Shown: positions 1 through 7,730 of the stretch, piece after piece | Position numbering within the stretch: the stretch's first letter is position 1 | Layout: each line of letters starts with the position of its first letter | From: Pseudomonas vlassakiae | Lineage (GTDB): Bacteria > Pseudomonadota > Gammaproteobacteria > Pseudomonadales > Pseudomonadaceae | DNA length: 64,000 nt | Direction: 5' to 3' | NCBI RefSeq assembly: GCF_014269035.2 | Contig: NZ_JABWRP020000005.1 | Coordinates: forward strand, 186,001-250,000 | Position numbers and translations under genes: made by a program | The notes under the pieces: generated by a model | Told to the model about the DNA's origin: nothing | The model's input: the letters and a program-made list of their open reading frames with translations, nothing else | The model's database searches: none

Positions 1-522
1 GCCTACGCCTTCACTGGCGGCACCATTCGCACCCTCGATTCGATCCTTGAGCAGGTGGCCGGCTTCAAGCCGCGTTACGTCTGCGTCACTGGCGGCGAGC
101 CGTTGGCCCAGCCGAACGCCTTGCCGCTGCTGCAGCGCCTGTGCGATGCCGGCTACGAAGTGTCGCTGGAGACCAGCGGCGCCCTCGATATCTCGGGCAC
201 CGATGTGCGCGTCAGCCGCGTGGTCGACCTAAAGACCCCAGGGTCGGAAGAGTCGCACCGCAACCGCTACGAGAACATCGAGCAGCTGACCCGCAACGAC
301 CAGGTCAAGTTCGTCATCTGTTCCCGCGAGGACTACGACTGGGCAGTGTCCAAGCTGATCCAGTACAACCTGGCCGAACGTGCGGGCGAGGTATTGTTCT
401 CGCCCAGCTATCACCAGGTGAGCGCGACCGACCTGGCCGACTGGATCGTCGCCGACAACCTGCCCGTGCGTTTCCAGATGCAGCTGCACAAGCTGCTGTG
501 GAACGACGAACCTGGACGTTGA
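1..522 (+). CDS. queE: 7-carboxy-7-deazaguanine synthase QueE, 3' part
   Basis: The reading frame is open from base 1, so the gene begins outside the window and the N-terminal radical SAM cysteine motif is not visible. What remains contains the conserved CVTGGEP segment that contacts S-adenosylmethionine and ends at a TGA at 520-522. QueE is a radical SAM enzyme that contracts 6-carboxytetrahydropterin to 7-carboxy-7-deazaguanine in the queuosine/preQ0 pathway. The next gene on the same strand is queC, the following step, only 16 bases downstream, which supports the call and suggests one transcript. Confidence 0.93.
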   Translation, partial: AYAFTGGTIRTLDSILEQVAGFKPRYVCVTGGEPLAQPNALPLLQRLCDAGYEVSLETSGALDISGTDVRVSRVVDLKTPGSEESHRNRYENIEQLTRNDQVKFVICSREDYDWAVSKLIQYNLAERAGEVLFSPSYHQVSATDLADWIVADNLPVRFQMQLHKLLWNDEPGR

Positions 523-538
523 TTGAGGAATGAAACAG

Positions 539-1213
539 ATGACTGATAAACGCGCTGTAATCCTGCTGTCAGGCGGCCTCGATTCGGCCACGGTCGTGGC
601 CATGGCCAAGGCCGAAGGCTACAGCTGCTACACCATGAGCTTCGACTACGGCCAGCGCCATCGCGCCGAACTGAACGCCGCCGCCCGCGTCGCCCGTGAC
701 CTGGGCGTGGTCGAACACAAGGTCATTGGCCTCAACCTCGATGGTATCGGTGGCTCGGCCCTGACCGACAGCAGCATCGATGTGCCGGAGACTCCGGGCG
801 AGGGTATTCCCGTCACCTACGTGCCGGCCCGCAACACCGTGTTCCTGTCGCTGGCACTGGGGTGGGCGGAAGTGCTGGAAGCGCGTGACATCTTTATCGG
901 CGTCAACGCAGTGGACTACTCCGGCTACCCGGACTGCCGCCCCGAGTTCGTCGAGGCGTTCGAGCGCATGGCCAACCTGGCCACCAAGGCAGGTGTCGAA
1001 GGGCAGGGCTTCCGCATCCAGGCGCCGCTGCAGAACATGAGCAAGGCGCAGATTGTGCAGGCGGGTATCGCCCGTGGCGTGGACTACAGCCTGACGGTGT
1101 CCTGCTACCAGGCCAATGATGAAGGCCAGGCCTGTGGCAAATGCGACAGCTGCCGCCTGCGTGCTGACGGTTTCAAGGCGGCGGGCGTAGCAGATCCAAC
1201 CCGCTACTTCTGA
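539..1213 (+). CDS. queC: 7-cyano-7-deazaguanine synthase QueC
   Basis: This 224-residue cytosolic protein makes preQ0 from 7-carboxy-7-deazaguanine with ATP and ammonia. The N-terminus carries the PP-loop ATP-binding motif SGGLDSAT, and the C-terminus carries the zinc site [16 protein letters not shown]. An earlier in-frame ATG at 530 lies directly on the ribosome-binding sequence GAGGA at 525-529, whereas ATG 539 has normal spacing and gives the usual [13 protein letters not shown] start. It lies immediately downstream of queE and upstream of tRNA-Lys. Length is normal for the family. Confidence 0.96.
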   Translation: MTDKRAVILLSGGLDSATVVAMAKAEGYSCYTMSFDYGQRHRAELNAAARVARDLGVVEHKVIGLNLDGIGGSALTDSSIDVPETPGEGIPVTYVPARNTVFLSLALGWAEVLEARDIFIGVNAVDYSGYPDCRPEFVEAFERMANLATKAGVEGQGFRIQAPLQNMSKAQIVQAGIARGVDYSLTVSCYQANDEGQACGKCDSCRLRADGFKAAGVADPTRYF

Positions 1214-1232
1214 CAAAAGGTTGGCACGGGTA

Positions 1233-1260
1233 TTGATTTCCCGTTAGAAATCAGTATTAT
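1233..1260 (+). promoter_or_regulatory. Probable sigma70 promoter of tRNA-Lys
   Basis: TTGATT at 1233-1238 and TATTAT at 1255-1260 are separated by 16 bases. A GC-rich discriminator (cgcgcc) follows, as is common for stable RNA promoters, and the tRNA begins about 14 bases further on. Confidence 0.6.
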
Positions 1261-1274
1261 ACGCGCCAACCAGC

Positions 1275-1350
1275 GGGTCGTTAGCTCAGTTGGTAGAGCA
1301 GTTGGCTTTTAACCAATTGGTCGTAGGTTCGAATCCTACACGACCCACCA
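1275..1350 (+). tRNA. tRNA-Lys (anticodon TTT)
   Basis: The 76-base gene folds as a cloverleaf: acceptor GGGTCGT pairs with ACGACCC, the D-arm is GCTC...GAGC, the anticodon loop CTTTTAA carries TTT at 1308-1310, and the T-arm contains GGTTCGAATCC. The 3' CCA is encoded. It sits between queC and an accessory peptide-export cassette, so its 3' side is a plausible insertion site, although no duplicated tRNA end was seen downstream. Confidence 0.98.
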
Positions 1351-1361
1351 TATGCAGTAGC

Positions 1362-1397
1362 ACAAAGCCCGCAACCAGCAATGGTCGCGGGCTTTGT
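1362..1397 (+). terminator. Hairpin terminator after tRNA-Lys
   Basis: ACAAAGCCCGC at 1362-1372 pairs perfectly with GCGGGCTTTGT at 1387-1397. There is no long T run after it on the plus strand (tcgttcc), so it may be an inefficient or bidirectional terminator. Confidence 0.65.
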
Positions 1398-1422
1398 CGT
1401 TCCGGGCCTTGAAGAACGGCAG

Positions 1423-1451
1423 AGGCCCACATCCTCAAAGGCTGTGGGCCT
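1423..1451 (-). terminator. Hairpin after the double-glycine peptide gene
   Basis: AGGCCCACA at 1423-1431 pairs with TGTGGGCCT at 1443-1451. It lies just past the stop codon of the peptide gene on the minus strand. The downstream minus-strand sequence is only weakly T-rich, so termination is likely but not certain. Confidence 0.5.
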
Positions 1452-1457
1452 GGCCAA

Positions 1458-1646
1458 TCAGCACAGCTTCAGTTCGAAGAAGTTGTACTTGCCGCCGTTA
1501 CTGCCCCAGCTCACATGCAAGATCGAGCCTTGGCCATAGTTAACGACGCTGGCATCGGCGTGGTAGCCAAAAGCTGAAATGCCACCACTGACCTGTTCCA
1601 GTTCGTCATCGTCGAGTGTGCGCAGGTTTTCAAGTTCGGTATTCAC
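1458..1646 (-). CDS. Double-glycine-leader peptide, putative class II microcin precursor
   Basis: This encodes a 62-residue peptide starting at GTG (1644-1646), with a GAGGA ribosome-binding site 7 bases upstream. Residues 1-22 match a C39-peptidase leader exactly where expected: Leu at -12, Glu at -8, Leu at -7, Val at -4 and Gly-Gly at -2/-1. Cleavage after Gly22 would release a 40-residue core with six Gly, seven aromatic residues, few charges and a single Cys as the final residue. The divergent operon at 1908-6618 encodes a C39 peptidase/ABC exporter, an HlyD-type adaptor and a TolC-type channel, which together fit export of this peptide. I do not recognise the core sequence. An antibacterial role is inferred from the leader and neighbours; a signalling role is also possible. 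No immunity gene is evident. Confidence 0.82.
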   Translation of the reverse strand: MNTELENLRTLDDDELEQVSGGISAFGYHADASVVNYGQGSILHVSWGSNGGKYNFFELKLC

Positions 1647-1750
1647 GGATGAGTCCTCTTCAAGTTGTGTTGTTCCGTCACCGGCAAAGCGTTTACCGGA
1701 CCTGGCAAATCATGTGAAGGGCCTGCCGCTTGAAGCAATAGCACGGGTGA

Positions 1751-1820
1751 CCTAGTGTCCTAGTGCCACAATGTGATGCCGTTCTCGCTGCGTCGCGCAC
1801 TAGTGCATCTGTACTAGTGC
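1751..1820. promoter_or_regulatory. Cluster of four CTAGTG boxes between divergent peptide and exporter genes
   Basis: CTAGTG occurs at 1752, 1760, 1800 and 1814. The first two form tandem 8-mers CCTAGTGT-CCTAGTGC (1751-1766). The third is the centre of a perfect palindrome GCACTAGTGC (1797-1806), and the fourth is a near palindrome. The cluster lies in the 261-base region from which both the peptide gene and the export operon must be transcribed. It looks like a binding site for a specific regulator, not identified here. Confidence 0.45.
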
Positions 1821-1907
1821 CCGTTGTGACTGGCTTGATTAGTCTGGCCTGGCCCGAAGCCGGACTTGCTGCGGGCGATTTCGCAACTGCCAGTAGTAGG
1901 CCAGGGA

Positions 1908-3164
1908 ATGCTATTTCGTAAGGAAGCACTGCAATCAGGGGCACGCAACGACCTGGGCAGCGTGATATTGGTATCGCCACCCTCCTTGCGCATCGCCAGC
2001 GCCTGTGCGCTGCTGTTCTGCATCGCCGTAAGCCTGTTCATCACCTTTGCCAGCTACACGCGGCGTGAAGCCGTGAGCGGCGTGCTGGTGCCCGAAGCCG
2101 GGGTGGTCAAGGTCTTCGCCCCGCAGATTGGGGTGGTGCAAGACCTTCAGATCAGCGATGGCGAGCACGTCAAGGCGGGGCAGGTCCTGTTGACCCTGGC
2201 CAGTGACACCCGCAACGGTGAGGCAGCTGCCAACCAGGATGCCATCAGCCGCCTGCTTGCCCGGCGCAACAACAGCCTGGCCGACGAGATTGACGAAACC
2301 CGCGTGCTTCATCAGCAAGAACGTGAGGGCAAGACCCGTCGCCTCGGCATGCTGGAAGGTGAACAGGAAAAAGTCGCCGCGCAGATTGCCCTGACTCGCC
2401 AGCGCCTGGCGCTGGCCCAGGGAATCGCCGAACGCTACGCCGAGCTGCAACGTCAGGACTTCGTTTCCCGTGACTTGCTCCAGGCCCGTCAGGATGCCGT
2501 GCTGGAAATGCGCCTGCGCGCCGAAGAACTGAACCGCTCGCTGCTGGCACTGCGCAACGAAAGCGCCGCGTTGCGCGCCGAACTTGCCGAGTTGCCTTAC
2601 CAGCAGACCAAGCAGATGGCGGAGCTGCAGCGCCGGTTGCTGGAGAGCCAGAGCAGCCTGCTGGAAAGCGAGGTCAAGCGCCAGGTGACGATCACCGCCC
2701 CGGTGACCGGGGAGGTGGCGGCGCTAGGCGTGGTCAACGGGGCGCGCGCCGATACCGGTCGCCCGCTGCTTAGCCTGGTACCGCAGGACAGCCGTCTTTA
2801 TGCGGAACTCCATGTGCCCAGCCGCTCGGCCGGCTTCGTGCGGCCAGGGAATACGGTGCTGCTGCGCTACCAGGCCTTCCCCTACCAGCATTTTGGCCTG
2901 GCCCGCGGTACCGTGGCCTCGGTTTCCCGCAGCGCCATGCCGGCTGACGAGGTCATGAGCGTTGGCGTGCCCTCCGAGGCGCTGCGCGAACAAGGGCCGC
3001 TGTATCGGGTCAAGGTCACGCTGGAGCGACAAAGCCTGTTCGCCCGCGGCGTTGAAGAACCCCTGCGCTCCGGCATGCAGCTGGACGCGGACATCATGCT
3101 GGAGGAGTTGCCGCTCTACGAATGGCTGCTCGAGCCCCTGCGCGGCATAGGAAAACGCTTGTGA
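1908..3164 (+). CDS. HlyD-family periplasmic adaptor of type I secretion
   Basis: This 418-residue protein starts with MLFRKEALQ, typical of adaptors paired with peptidase-containing ABC exporters. ATG 1908 was preferred over an upstream TTG at 1866 because AGG/AGGGA sequences precede it. One membrane segment lies near residues 28-50. It is followed by a biotinyl-lipoyl-like hairpin domain and a long glutamate/arginine-rich coiled coil (about residues 110-250), then the second half of the lipoyl domain and a beta-barrel region. It would link the inner-membrane ABC transporter to the TolC-type channel. The next gene overlaps it by four bases (GTGA), indicating translational coupling. Confidence 0.9.
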   Translation: MLFRKEALQSGARNDLGSVILVSPPSLRIASACALLFCIAVSLFITFASYTRREAVSGVLVPEAGVVKVFAPQIGVVQDLQISDGEHVKAGQVLLTLASDTRNGEAAANQDAISRLLARRNNSLADEIDETRVLHQQEREGKTRRLGMLEGEQEKVAAQIALTRQRLALAQGIAERYAELQRQDFVSRDLLQARQDAVLEMRLRAEELNRSLLALRNESAALRAELAELPYQQTKQMAELQRRLLESQSSLLESEVKRQVTITAPVTGEVAALGVVNGARADTGRPLLSLVPQDSRLYAELHVPSRSAGFVRPGNTVLLRYQAFPYQHFGLARGTVASVSRSAMPADEVMSVGVPSEALREQGPLYRVKVTLERQSLFARGVEEPLRSGMQLDADIMLEELPLYEWLLEPLRGIGKRL

Positions 3165-5266
3165 GCCTTTACCAATCCCTGAGCTTTGGCATCGGCCGCA
3201 AGCTGCCTGTGATGCTGCAGGTCGAAGCTGCCGAATGTGGCCAGGCCTGCCTGGCGATGGTTGCCGCCTATCACGGCCAGGTGCACGACATGCAGGGCCT
3301 GCGCCAGAAGCTCGCGCCTTCCATGAAGGGGGCCACGCTCAAGCAACTGATGGCCATGGCCGGCCACTTGGGGCTGGCCACGCGACCGCTGCGCCTGGAG
3401 CTGGAGGCACTGCCGCAATTGCGTCTTCCGTGCATACTGCACTGGGAGTTCAATCACTTCGTGGTGCTCAAGGAGGTCGGCCCGCGGGGCGTGGTCATCC
3501 ATGACCCGGCGCACGGGGTGCGCAAGCTTGGCCTCGAAGAGGTCTCCAGGGCCTTCACTGGCGTCGCCCTGGAGCTATGGCCTCACAGCGATTTCCAGCC
3601 AGGCGTGGCGAAGACGCGGCTGTCCCTGCGGCGCTTGCTGGGCAAGGTCGAGGGATTTGGCGGCGTATTCGCCCAGGTACTGGCGCTGGGCCTGGCGTTG
3701 GAGCTGTGTATGGTGCTGGCGCCGTTCTTCATGCAGACGGTGATCGACAAAGTGCTGGTCAGCGCCGATCGCGACCTGCTGGCGGTGCTGGCTATCGGCT
3801 TCGGCCTGATGCTGCTGGCCCAGCAGGTGCTGTCGCTGGGGCGTTCGTGGGCCTTGATGTACCTGGGTACGCTGCTTGGCAGCCAGTGGCAGATCAATGT
3901 CTTCAACCATCTGGTACGCCTACCGGTGGCGTTCTTCGAGCGGCGCCATCTGGGCGATATCATTTCTCGCTTCGGTTCGCTCAAGGCGATCCAGCGCACC
4001 CTCACCACCTCGTTCATCGAAGCCCTGCTCGATGGCCTGATGACCGTGGTCACGCTAGCCCTGATGTTTCTCTACAGCCCGCCATTGGCGTTCATTGCGG
4101 TGTTTGCCATGGTGCTCTACGGGTTGGCGCGCTGGGCCTGGTTCGGGCCGCTGCGACGGGCCAGCGAAGATGAACTGGTGCATGCAGCCAGGCAGCAGAG
4201 CCATTTTCTCGAAACCATGCGCGGCGTGCGCACGCTGAAGCTGTTCGCTCATCAGGAGCAGCGCGCGACGACCTGGAGTGGCCTGCTGATCGACGAGATC
4301 AATGCCGGTTTGCGGCCGCAGAAGCTGCAACTGCTGTACCGCGCCTTCAACGGTTTGCTGTTCGGCCTGGTGACCCTGCTGGTGATCTGGCTGGGCGCCC
4401 GGCAGGTGATGGACGGTGCGCTCAGCGCCGGCATGCTGATCGCCTTCAGTGCCTACAAGGACCAGTTCAACAGCCGCGTGTCCGGGCTGATCGACAAGCT
4501 GGTCGACGTGGTGATGCTGCGCCTGCAGGGTGAGCGCCTGTCGGACATTGTGCTGGAGGCCGCCGAACCGCAGTCTCCGCCATTGCCGGAGGCAGACGCA
4601 GGGCCGGTGCCGCGCCTGGAAGTGCGTCGGCTGAGGTTCCGCTATAACGCCTACGAGCCGTGGGTGTTGGACGGTGTTTCGCTGGTCATCGAACCGGGTG
4701 AGTCGCTGGCCATCGTCGGTCCTTCAGGTTGCGGCAAAAGTACCCTGTTGAACGTGATGCTGGGCATCCTCGTGCCGGTGGAAGGGCAGGTACTGCTCGA
4801 TGGCGAGCCCATCGACGCCCGCTCGATAGGCCGGCTGCGCCGGATCAGCGCCACGGTGCTGCAGGACGACGTGCTGTTCGCTGGCTCGATCGCCGACAAC
4901 ATCAGCTTCTTCGCCACCGACGCCGACCCGGCCTGGATCGAACAGTGTGCACGCCTGGCTGCCGTGCATGACGACATCGCGCGTATGCCGATGGCCTACA
5001 ACACGCTGGTCGGCGACATGGGCGCAGTGCTTTCCGGCGGGCAGAAGCAGCGTATCCTGCTGGCCCGCGCACTGTACCGGCGCCCGAAGCTGCTGTTCCT
5101 CGACGAAGCCACCAGCCACCTGGACATCCAGCGCGAGGCGGCAGTCAACCAGGCGCTGGAAGCGCTGCACATAACCCGCGTGATCGTCGCCCATCGGCCG
5201 GATACCATCCGCTCGGCCCAGCGGGTGGTGGCGCTGCTCGACGGGCGGCTGACGAGCGCATCATGA
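3161..5266 (+). CDS. C39 peptidase-containing ABC transporter (bacteriocin/microcin type)
   Basis: This 701-residue inner-membrane protein combines leader removal and export. From GTG 3161 (AGGA 8 bases upstream), the N-terminal C39 domain keeps all catalytic residues: Gln20, Cys26 in AAECGQACL, His99 in NHFVVL and Asp115 in HDPAHG. Spacing matches ComA-type peptidases, so it should cleave double-glycine leaders, unlike the inactive C39-like domain of HlyB. A six-helix transmembrane region occupies roughly residues 150-430. The ATPase domain has Walker A GPSGCGKST, signature LSGGQKQR, Walker B LLFLDEATSHLD and an H-loop (VIVAHRPD). It overlaps both neighbours by four bases. The obvious substrate is the peptide encoded at 1458-1646. 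Confidence 0.95.
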   Translation: MSLYQSLSFGIGRKLPVMLQVEAAECGQACLAMVAAYHGQVHDMQGLRQKLAPSMKGATLKQLMAMAGHLGLATRPLRLELEALPQLRLPCILHWEFNHFVVLKEVGPRGVVIHDPAHGVRKLGLEEVSRAFTGVALELWPHSDFQPGVAKTRLSLRRLLGKVEGFGGVFAQVLALGLALELCMVLAPFFMQTVIDKVLVSADRDLLAVLAIGFGLMLLAQQVLSLGRSWALMYLGTLLGSQWQINVFNHLVRLPVAFFERRHLGDIISRFGSLKAIQRTLTTSFIEALLDGLMTVVTLALMFLYSPPLAFIAVFAMVLYGLARWAWFGPLRRASEDELVHAARQQSHFLETMRGVRTLKLFAHQEQRATTWSGLLIDEINAGLRPQKLQLLYRAFNGLLFGLVTLLVIWLGARQVMDGALSAGMLIAFSAYKDQFNSRVSGLIDKLVDVVMLRLQGERLSDIVLEAAEPQSPPLPEADAGPVPRLEVRRLRFRYNAYEPWVLDGVSLVIEPGESLAIVGPSGCGKSTLLNVMLGILVPVEGQVLLDGEPIDARSIGRLRRISATVLQDDVLFAGSIADNISFFATDADPAWIEQCARLAAVHDDIARMPMAYNTLVGDMGAVLSGGQKQRILLARALYRRPKLLFLDEATSHLDIQREAAVNQALEALHITRVIVAHRPDTIRSAQRVVALLDGRLTSAS

Positions 5267-6618
5267 AGCGCCGCGCAATGCTGGCCATGCTGCTTTGTCT
5301 GTGCGGCCTTCAGGGCCAGGCCGCGCAGCCCCTGCAAGCCTGCCCCGGGCCATGGCCTGCCGACCAGCCGCTGTCGTTGTCCCGCGCCGTGGCCATGGCC
5401 TTGTGCGCCGACCCCGAGCTGCAGGCTGCCTGGCGTACGGAGTTGAGCAACCAGGCCAGCATGGAGGCCGAACGCTCGGCCTACTGGCCGACCTTGCAGG
5501 GGCAGGCGAACACTGGCCGGGCCAACCGCAAGACGCGCTATGACGGTTTTCCCGAAGCCAACACCAGCCTCGACGCCCGAACCAGCGGCTATGGGCTGAG
5601 CCTCAACTGGGTGCTGTACGACTTCGGCCTGCGCGACGCCAGGGTTGAAAGCGCCCGCCAGTTGCTCAATGCGGCCAGCAGCAGTCGGGTGGAAAAGATC
5701 CAGCAGGTGGTACTCGGCACCAGCAAGGCGTTCTACCAGGTGCAGGCCAGCACCGCCTTGCTCGAGGCCCGGCGCAGCATCGAGGCGCTGGCGGCCGACA
5801 GCTTGCGCGTGACCACCGCCAAGCACCAGGCCGGGGCAGGGGAGCGCGCTGATCGCTTGCAGGCACAGACCACCTTCGAGCAGGCGCAGTTGGAGCGGGT
5901 GTTGGCCGAAGGTGACCTGGCCATTGCCCACGGTGCGCTGGCCAGCGCCTTGAACCTGTCGCCTTCCGCGCCGCTGCGCCTGGAAGCACTGGACGAGCCG
6001 CAAGGCCAGGAAGCGCGCTTCATGCAAAGTGTCGATGCGTTGATGGAACAGGCCCGGCAGACCCACCCGTCGGTGGACAGCGCTCGCGCCCAATGGGCCT
6101 CCAGCCTGGCCAAGGCCGAAGCGGAGCGGGCCCAGGGGCGGCCGACGATCTCGCTGTACAGCGACTACCGGCATGAGGATACGCCGGTCGAACAGGTGGC
6201 CTCGCGGCAGCAGATCGAAACCTGGACCGTGGGCGTGCAGGTCAGCGTGCCGATCTTCGATGGCTTTCTGGCCCGCCGACGGGCGCGGGCGGCCGAAGCG
6301 GAAGCGGCGGCGCGGGAGCAGGACCTGTACGGTGCCCAGCGGGCCATCGCCCTGAGTGTCTGGCGCAGCCGCCAGTCCCTGGAGGCGCGTACCCAGGCGC
6401 TGGTCATCAGCCGTCGGCTGGTCGCCAGCGCCCGTCAGTCGCACCGGGTGGCGCTGGGGCGGTACAAGGCCGGCGTCGGCAGCATCATCGAGCTGCTGAA
6501 TGCCCAGAACGATCTGGCCAACGCGCAGCAGCGGCGGGTCGCGTCGGTGGTCGACTGGTACACCGCGCGCCTGCAACTGGCTGCTGACCTCGGCCAGCTG
6601 GACGGCCGCGAGTACTGA
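5263..6618 (+). CDS. TolC-family outer membrane efflux protein
   Basis: This 451-residue protein has a signal peptide (residues 1 to about 21, ending GQAA) and two repeated helical TolC modules rich in Ala, Gln, Glu and Arg. It contains motifs such as LNWVLYDFGLRDAR and VPIFDGFLARRRARAAEAEAAA that are typical of the family, with GVGSIIELLNAQNDLANAQ near the C-terminus. It would form the outer-membrane exit duct for the exporter encoded just upstream, whose stop codon it overlaps (ATGA). Having its own TolC-type protein makes this a self-contained tripartite system. Confidence 0.92.
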   Translation: MKRRAMLAMLLCLCGLQGQAAQPLQACPGPWPADQPLSLSRAVAMALCADPELQAAWRTELSNQASMEAERSAYWPTLQGQANTGRANRKTRYDGFPEANTSLDARTSGYGLSLNWVLYDFGLRDARVESARQLLNAASSSRVEKIQQVVLGTSKAFYQVQASTALLEARRSIEALAADSLRVTTAKHQAGAGERADRLQAQTTFEQAQLERVLAEGDLAIAHGALASALNLSPSAPLRLEALDEPQGQEARFMQSVDALMEQARQTHPSVDSARAQWASSLAKAEAERAQGRPTISLYSDYRHEDTPVEQVASRQQIETWTVGVQVSVPIFDGFLARRRARAAEAEAAAREQDLYGAQRAIALSVWRSRQSLEARTQALVISRRLVASARQSHRVALGRYKAGVGSIIELLNAQNDLANAQQRRVASVVDWYTARLQLAADLGQLDGREY

Positions 6619-6628
6619 CGCGGGGAGG

Positions 6629-7588
6629 TTATTCCGCCCAGGCCGGGTCGCCGGTGAACACCACGGTGATCCAGCGATCCGGGCCTTCGCCGCCGACGGC
6701 CTCGCCGACTTCGTCACGCAAGGCATCCCACTCGGCGATCGAGCGTGGCGGCATGTCCGCCGGCACGATGAAATAGAGCTCGATCTCGCGTGAGCGCCCG
6801 ACCTTGGCCACGTAGGCCTTGTAGGACTTCAAGCCGTGCCTGGCGACGAACTGTCGGGCGACGGTGTCGACATGCAGCTTGAGGTCGCCCGGTGTCACCA
6901 GGAAAATCTCTGACAGTGCCTGACGCACCACCGACAGCGGCAGCGGAATGATCACCAGGCAGACCAGTGCCAGTACCGCCGGGTCGATGTACGGCGATAC
7001 CCACTCCCATTGCGTGCCCTGCACGGCATAACCAAAGCAGAAGGCAATCAACAGGGCGGCGGTGATGCTGGCCGACATCACCCAGCCTTTGACGTCCATG
7101 CGCACGAAGTCTGACTTAAGCTTGCGGTTGGCGCGTTGTTCCACCACGGCGATGGTCGCGCAGGCGACCACGGTCAGCAGCGCATAGACCATGGCGATGC
7201 CGAACTCCAGGTGGCGGCCGCCTTGCAGCAGGCTGCTGACCGCGTTGATCAGCGCGTAGATGGCGACGCCGCTGAGCAGGATGCCATTGAGTGCCAGCAC
7301 CATCGGCTCCAGGTGCCAGAAGCCCATGGTGAAGCGCTCGCGCAGCTTGCGCGAGAGTTGCAGGCTGGTGGCGTGCGAGGTGATCAGTTTGACCACCACC
7401 AGCGACAGGCCGCTCATGCTGGCGTCGACCAGCGAATAGACGCCATCGAAGACGATCGAGAAGGAGCCGGAGGCCAGGCCGAAGCCGATACCGATGGTGG
7501 CGATGAACAAGGTAACGGCGATCGAGGTGCGTAACAGGCCCTGTTCGCTGGTGATATCGAAGAAGGAAGAACGGGTTGCGGTTTGCAT
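6629..7588 (-). CDS. Cation diffusion facilitator family protein
   Basis: This 319-residue inner-membrane protein has about six hydrophobic helices. The first two carry the family's acidic positions (FDGVYSLVDASMSG), and a soluble C-terminal domain of about 100 residues follows. Family members export divalent metals in exchange for protons. The metal cannot be told from sequence alone. It converges on the peptide-export operon with only 10 bases between stop codons, and belongs to the conserved flank of that cassette. Confidence 0.8.
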   Translation of the reverse strand: MQTATRSSFFDITSEQGLLRTSIAVTLFIATIGIGFGLASGSFSIVFDGVYSLVDASMSGLSLVVVKLITSHATSLQLSRKLRERFTMGFWHLEPMVLALNGILLSGVAIYALINAVSSLLQGGRHLEFGIAMVYALLTVVACATIAVVEQRANRKLKSDFVRMDVKGWVMSASITAALLIAFCFGYAVQGTQWEWVSPYIDPAVLALVCLVIIPLPLSVVRQALSEIFLVTPGDLKLHVDTVARQFVARHGLKSYKAYVAKVGRSREIELYFIVPADMPPRSIAEWDALRDEVGEAVGGEGPDRWITVVFTGDPAWAE

Positions 7589-7630
7589 GGGGTGTGCTCG
7601 GTAAATAGCGATATTTCTATATTGGCTGTG

Positions 7631-7723
7631 CTGGCCTCTTCGCGGGTGAACCCGCTCCCACAGATACAGCGCAGCTCTCCTGGCGATATTCCTGTGGGAG
7701 CGGGCGTGCCCGCGGAGAGGCCC
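7631..7723. repeat. Inverted pair of REP elements (REPIN)
   Basis: CTGGCCTCTTCGCGGGTGAA... at 7631-7663 is repeated in inverse orientation at 7691-7723 (CCTGTGGGAGCGGGCGTGCC...). Each copy is an imperfect hairpin of the P. putida REP type. The doublet lies between the chemoreceptor stop codon and the cation transporter promoter region. Confidence 0.85.
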
Positions 7724-7730
7724 TTACAGG

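Noticed and set aside
1693-2044. Two small minus-strand frames upstream of the double-glycine peptide, considered as immunity genes
   Set aside because: They overlap the start of the adaptor gene and the presumed operator, lack ribosome-binding sites and do not look like small membrane immunity proteins.
4996-6726. 576-codon minus-strand frame opposite the TolC-type gene
   Set aside because: It is a composition artefact of GC-rich codons; the plus-strand product has signal peptide and TolC motifs.
7631-7723. Repeat pairs considered as a CRISPR array
   Set aside because: Each site has only two inverted arms that fold into hairpins. There are no regularly spaced direct repeats and no cas genes.
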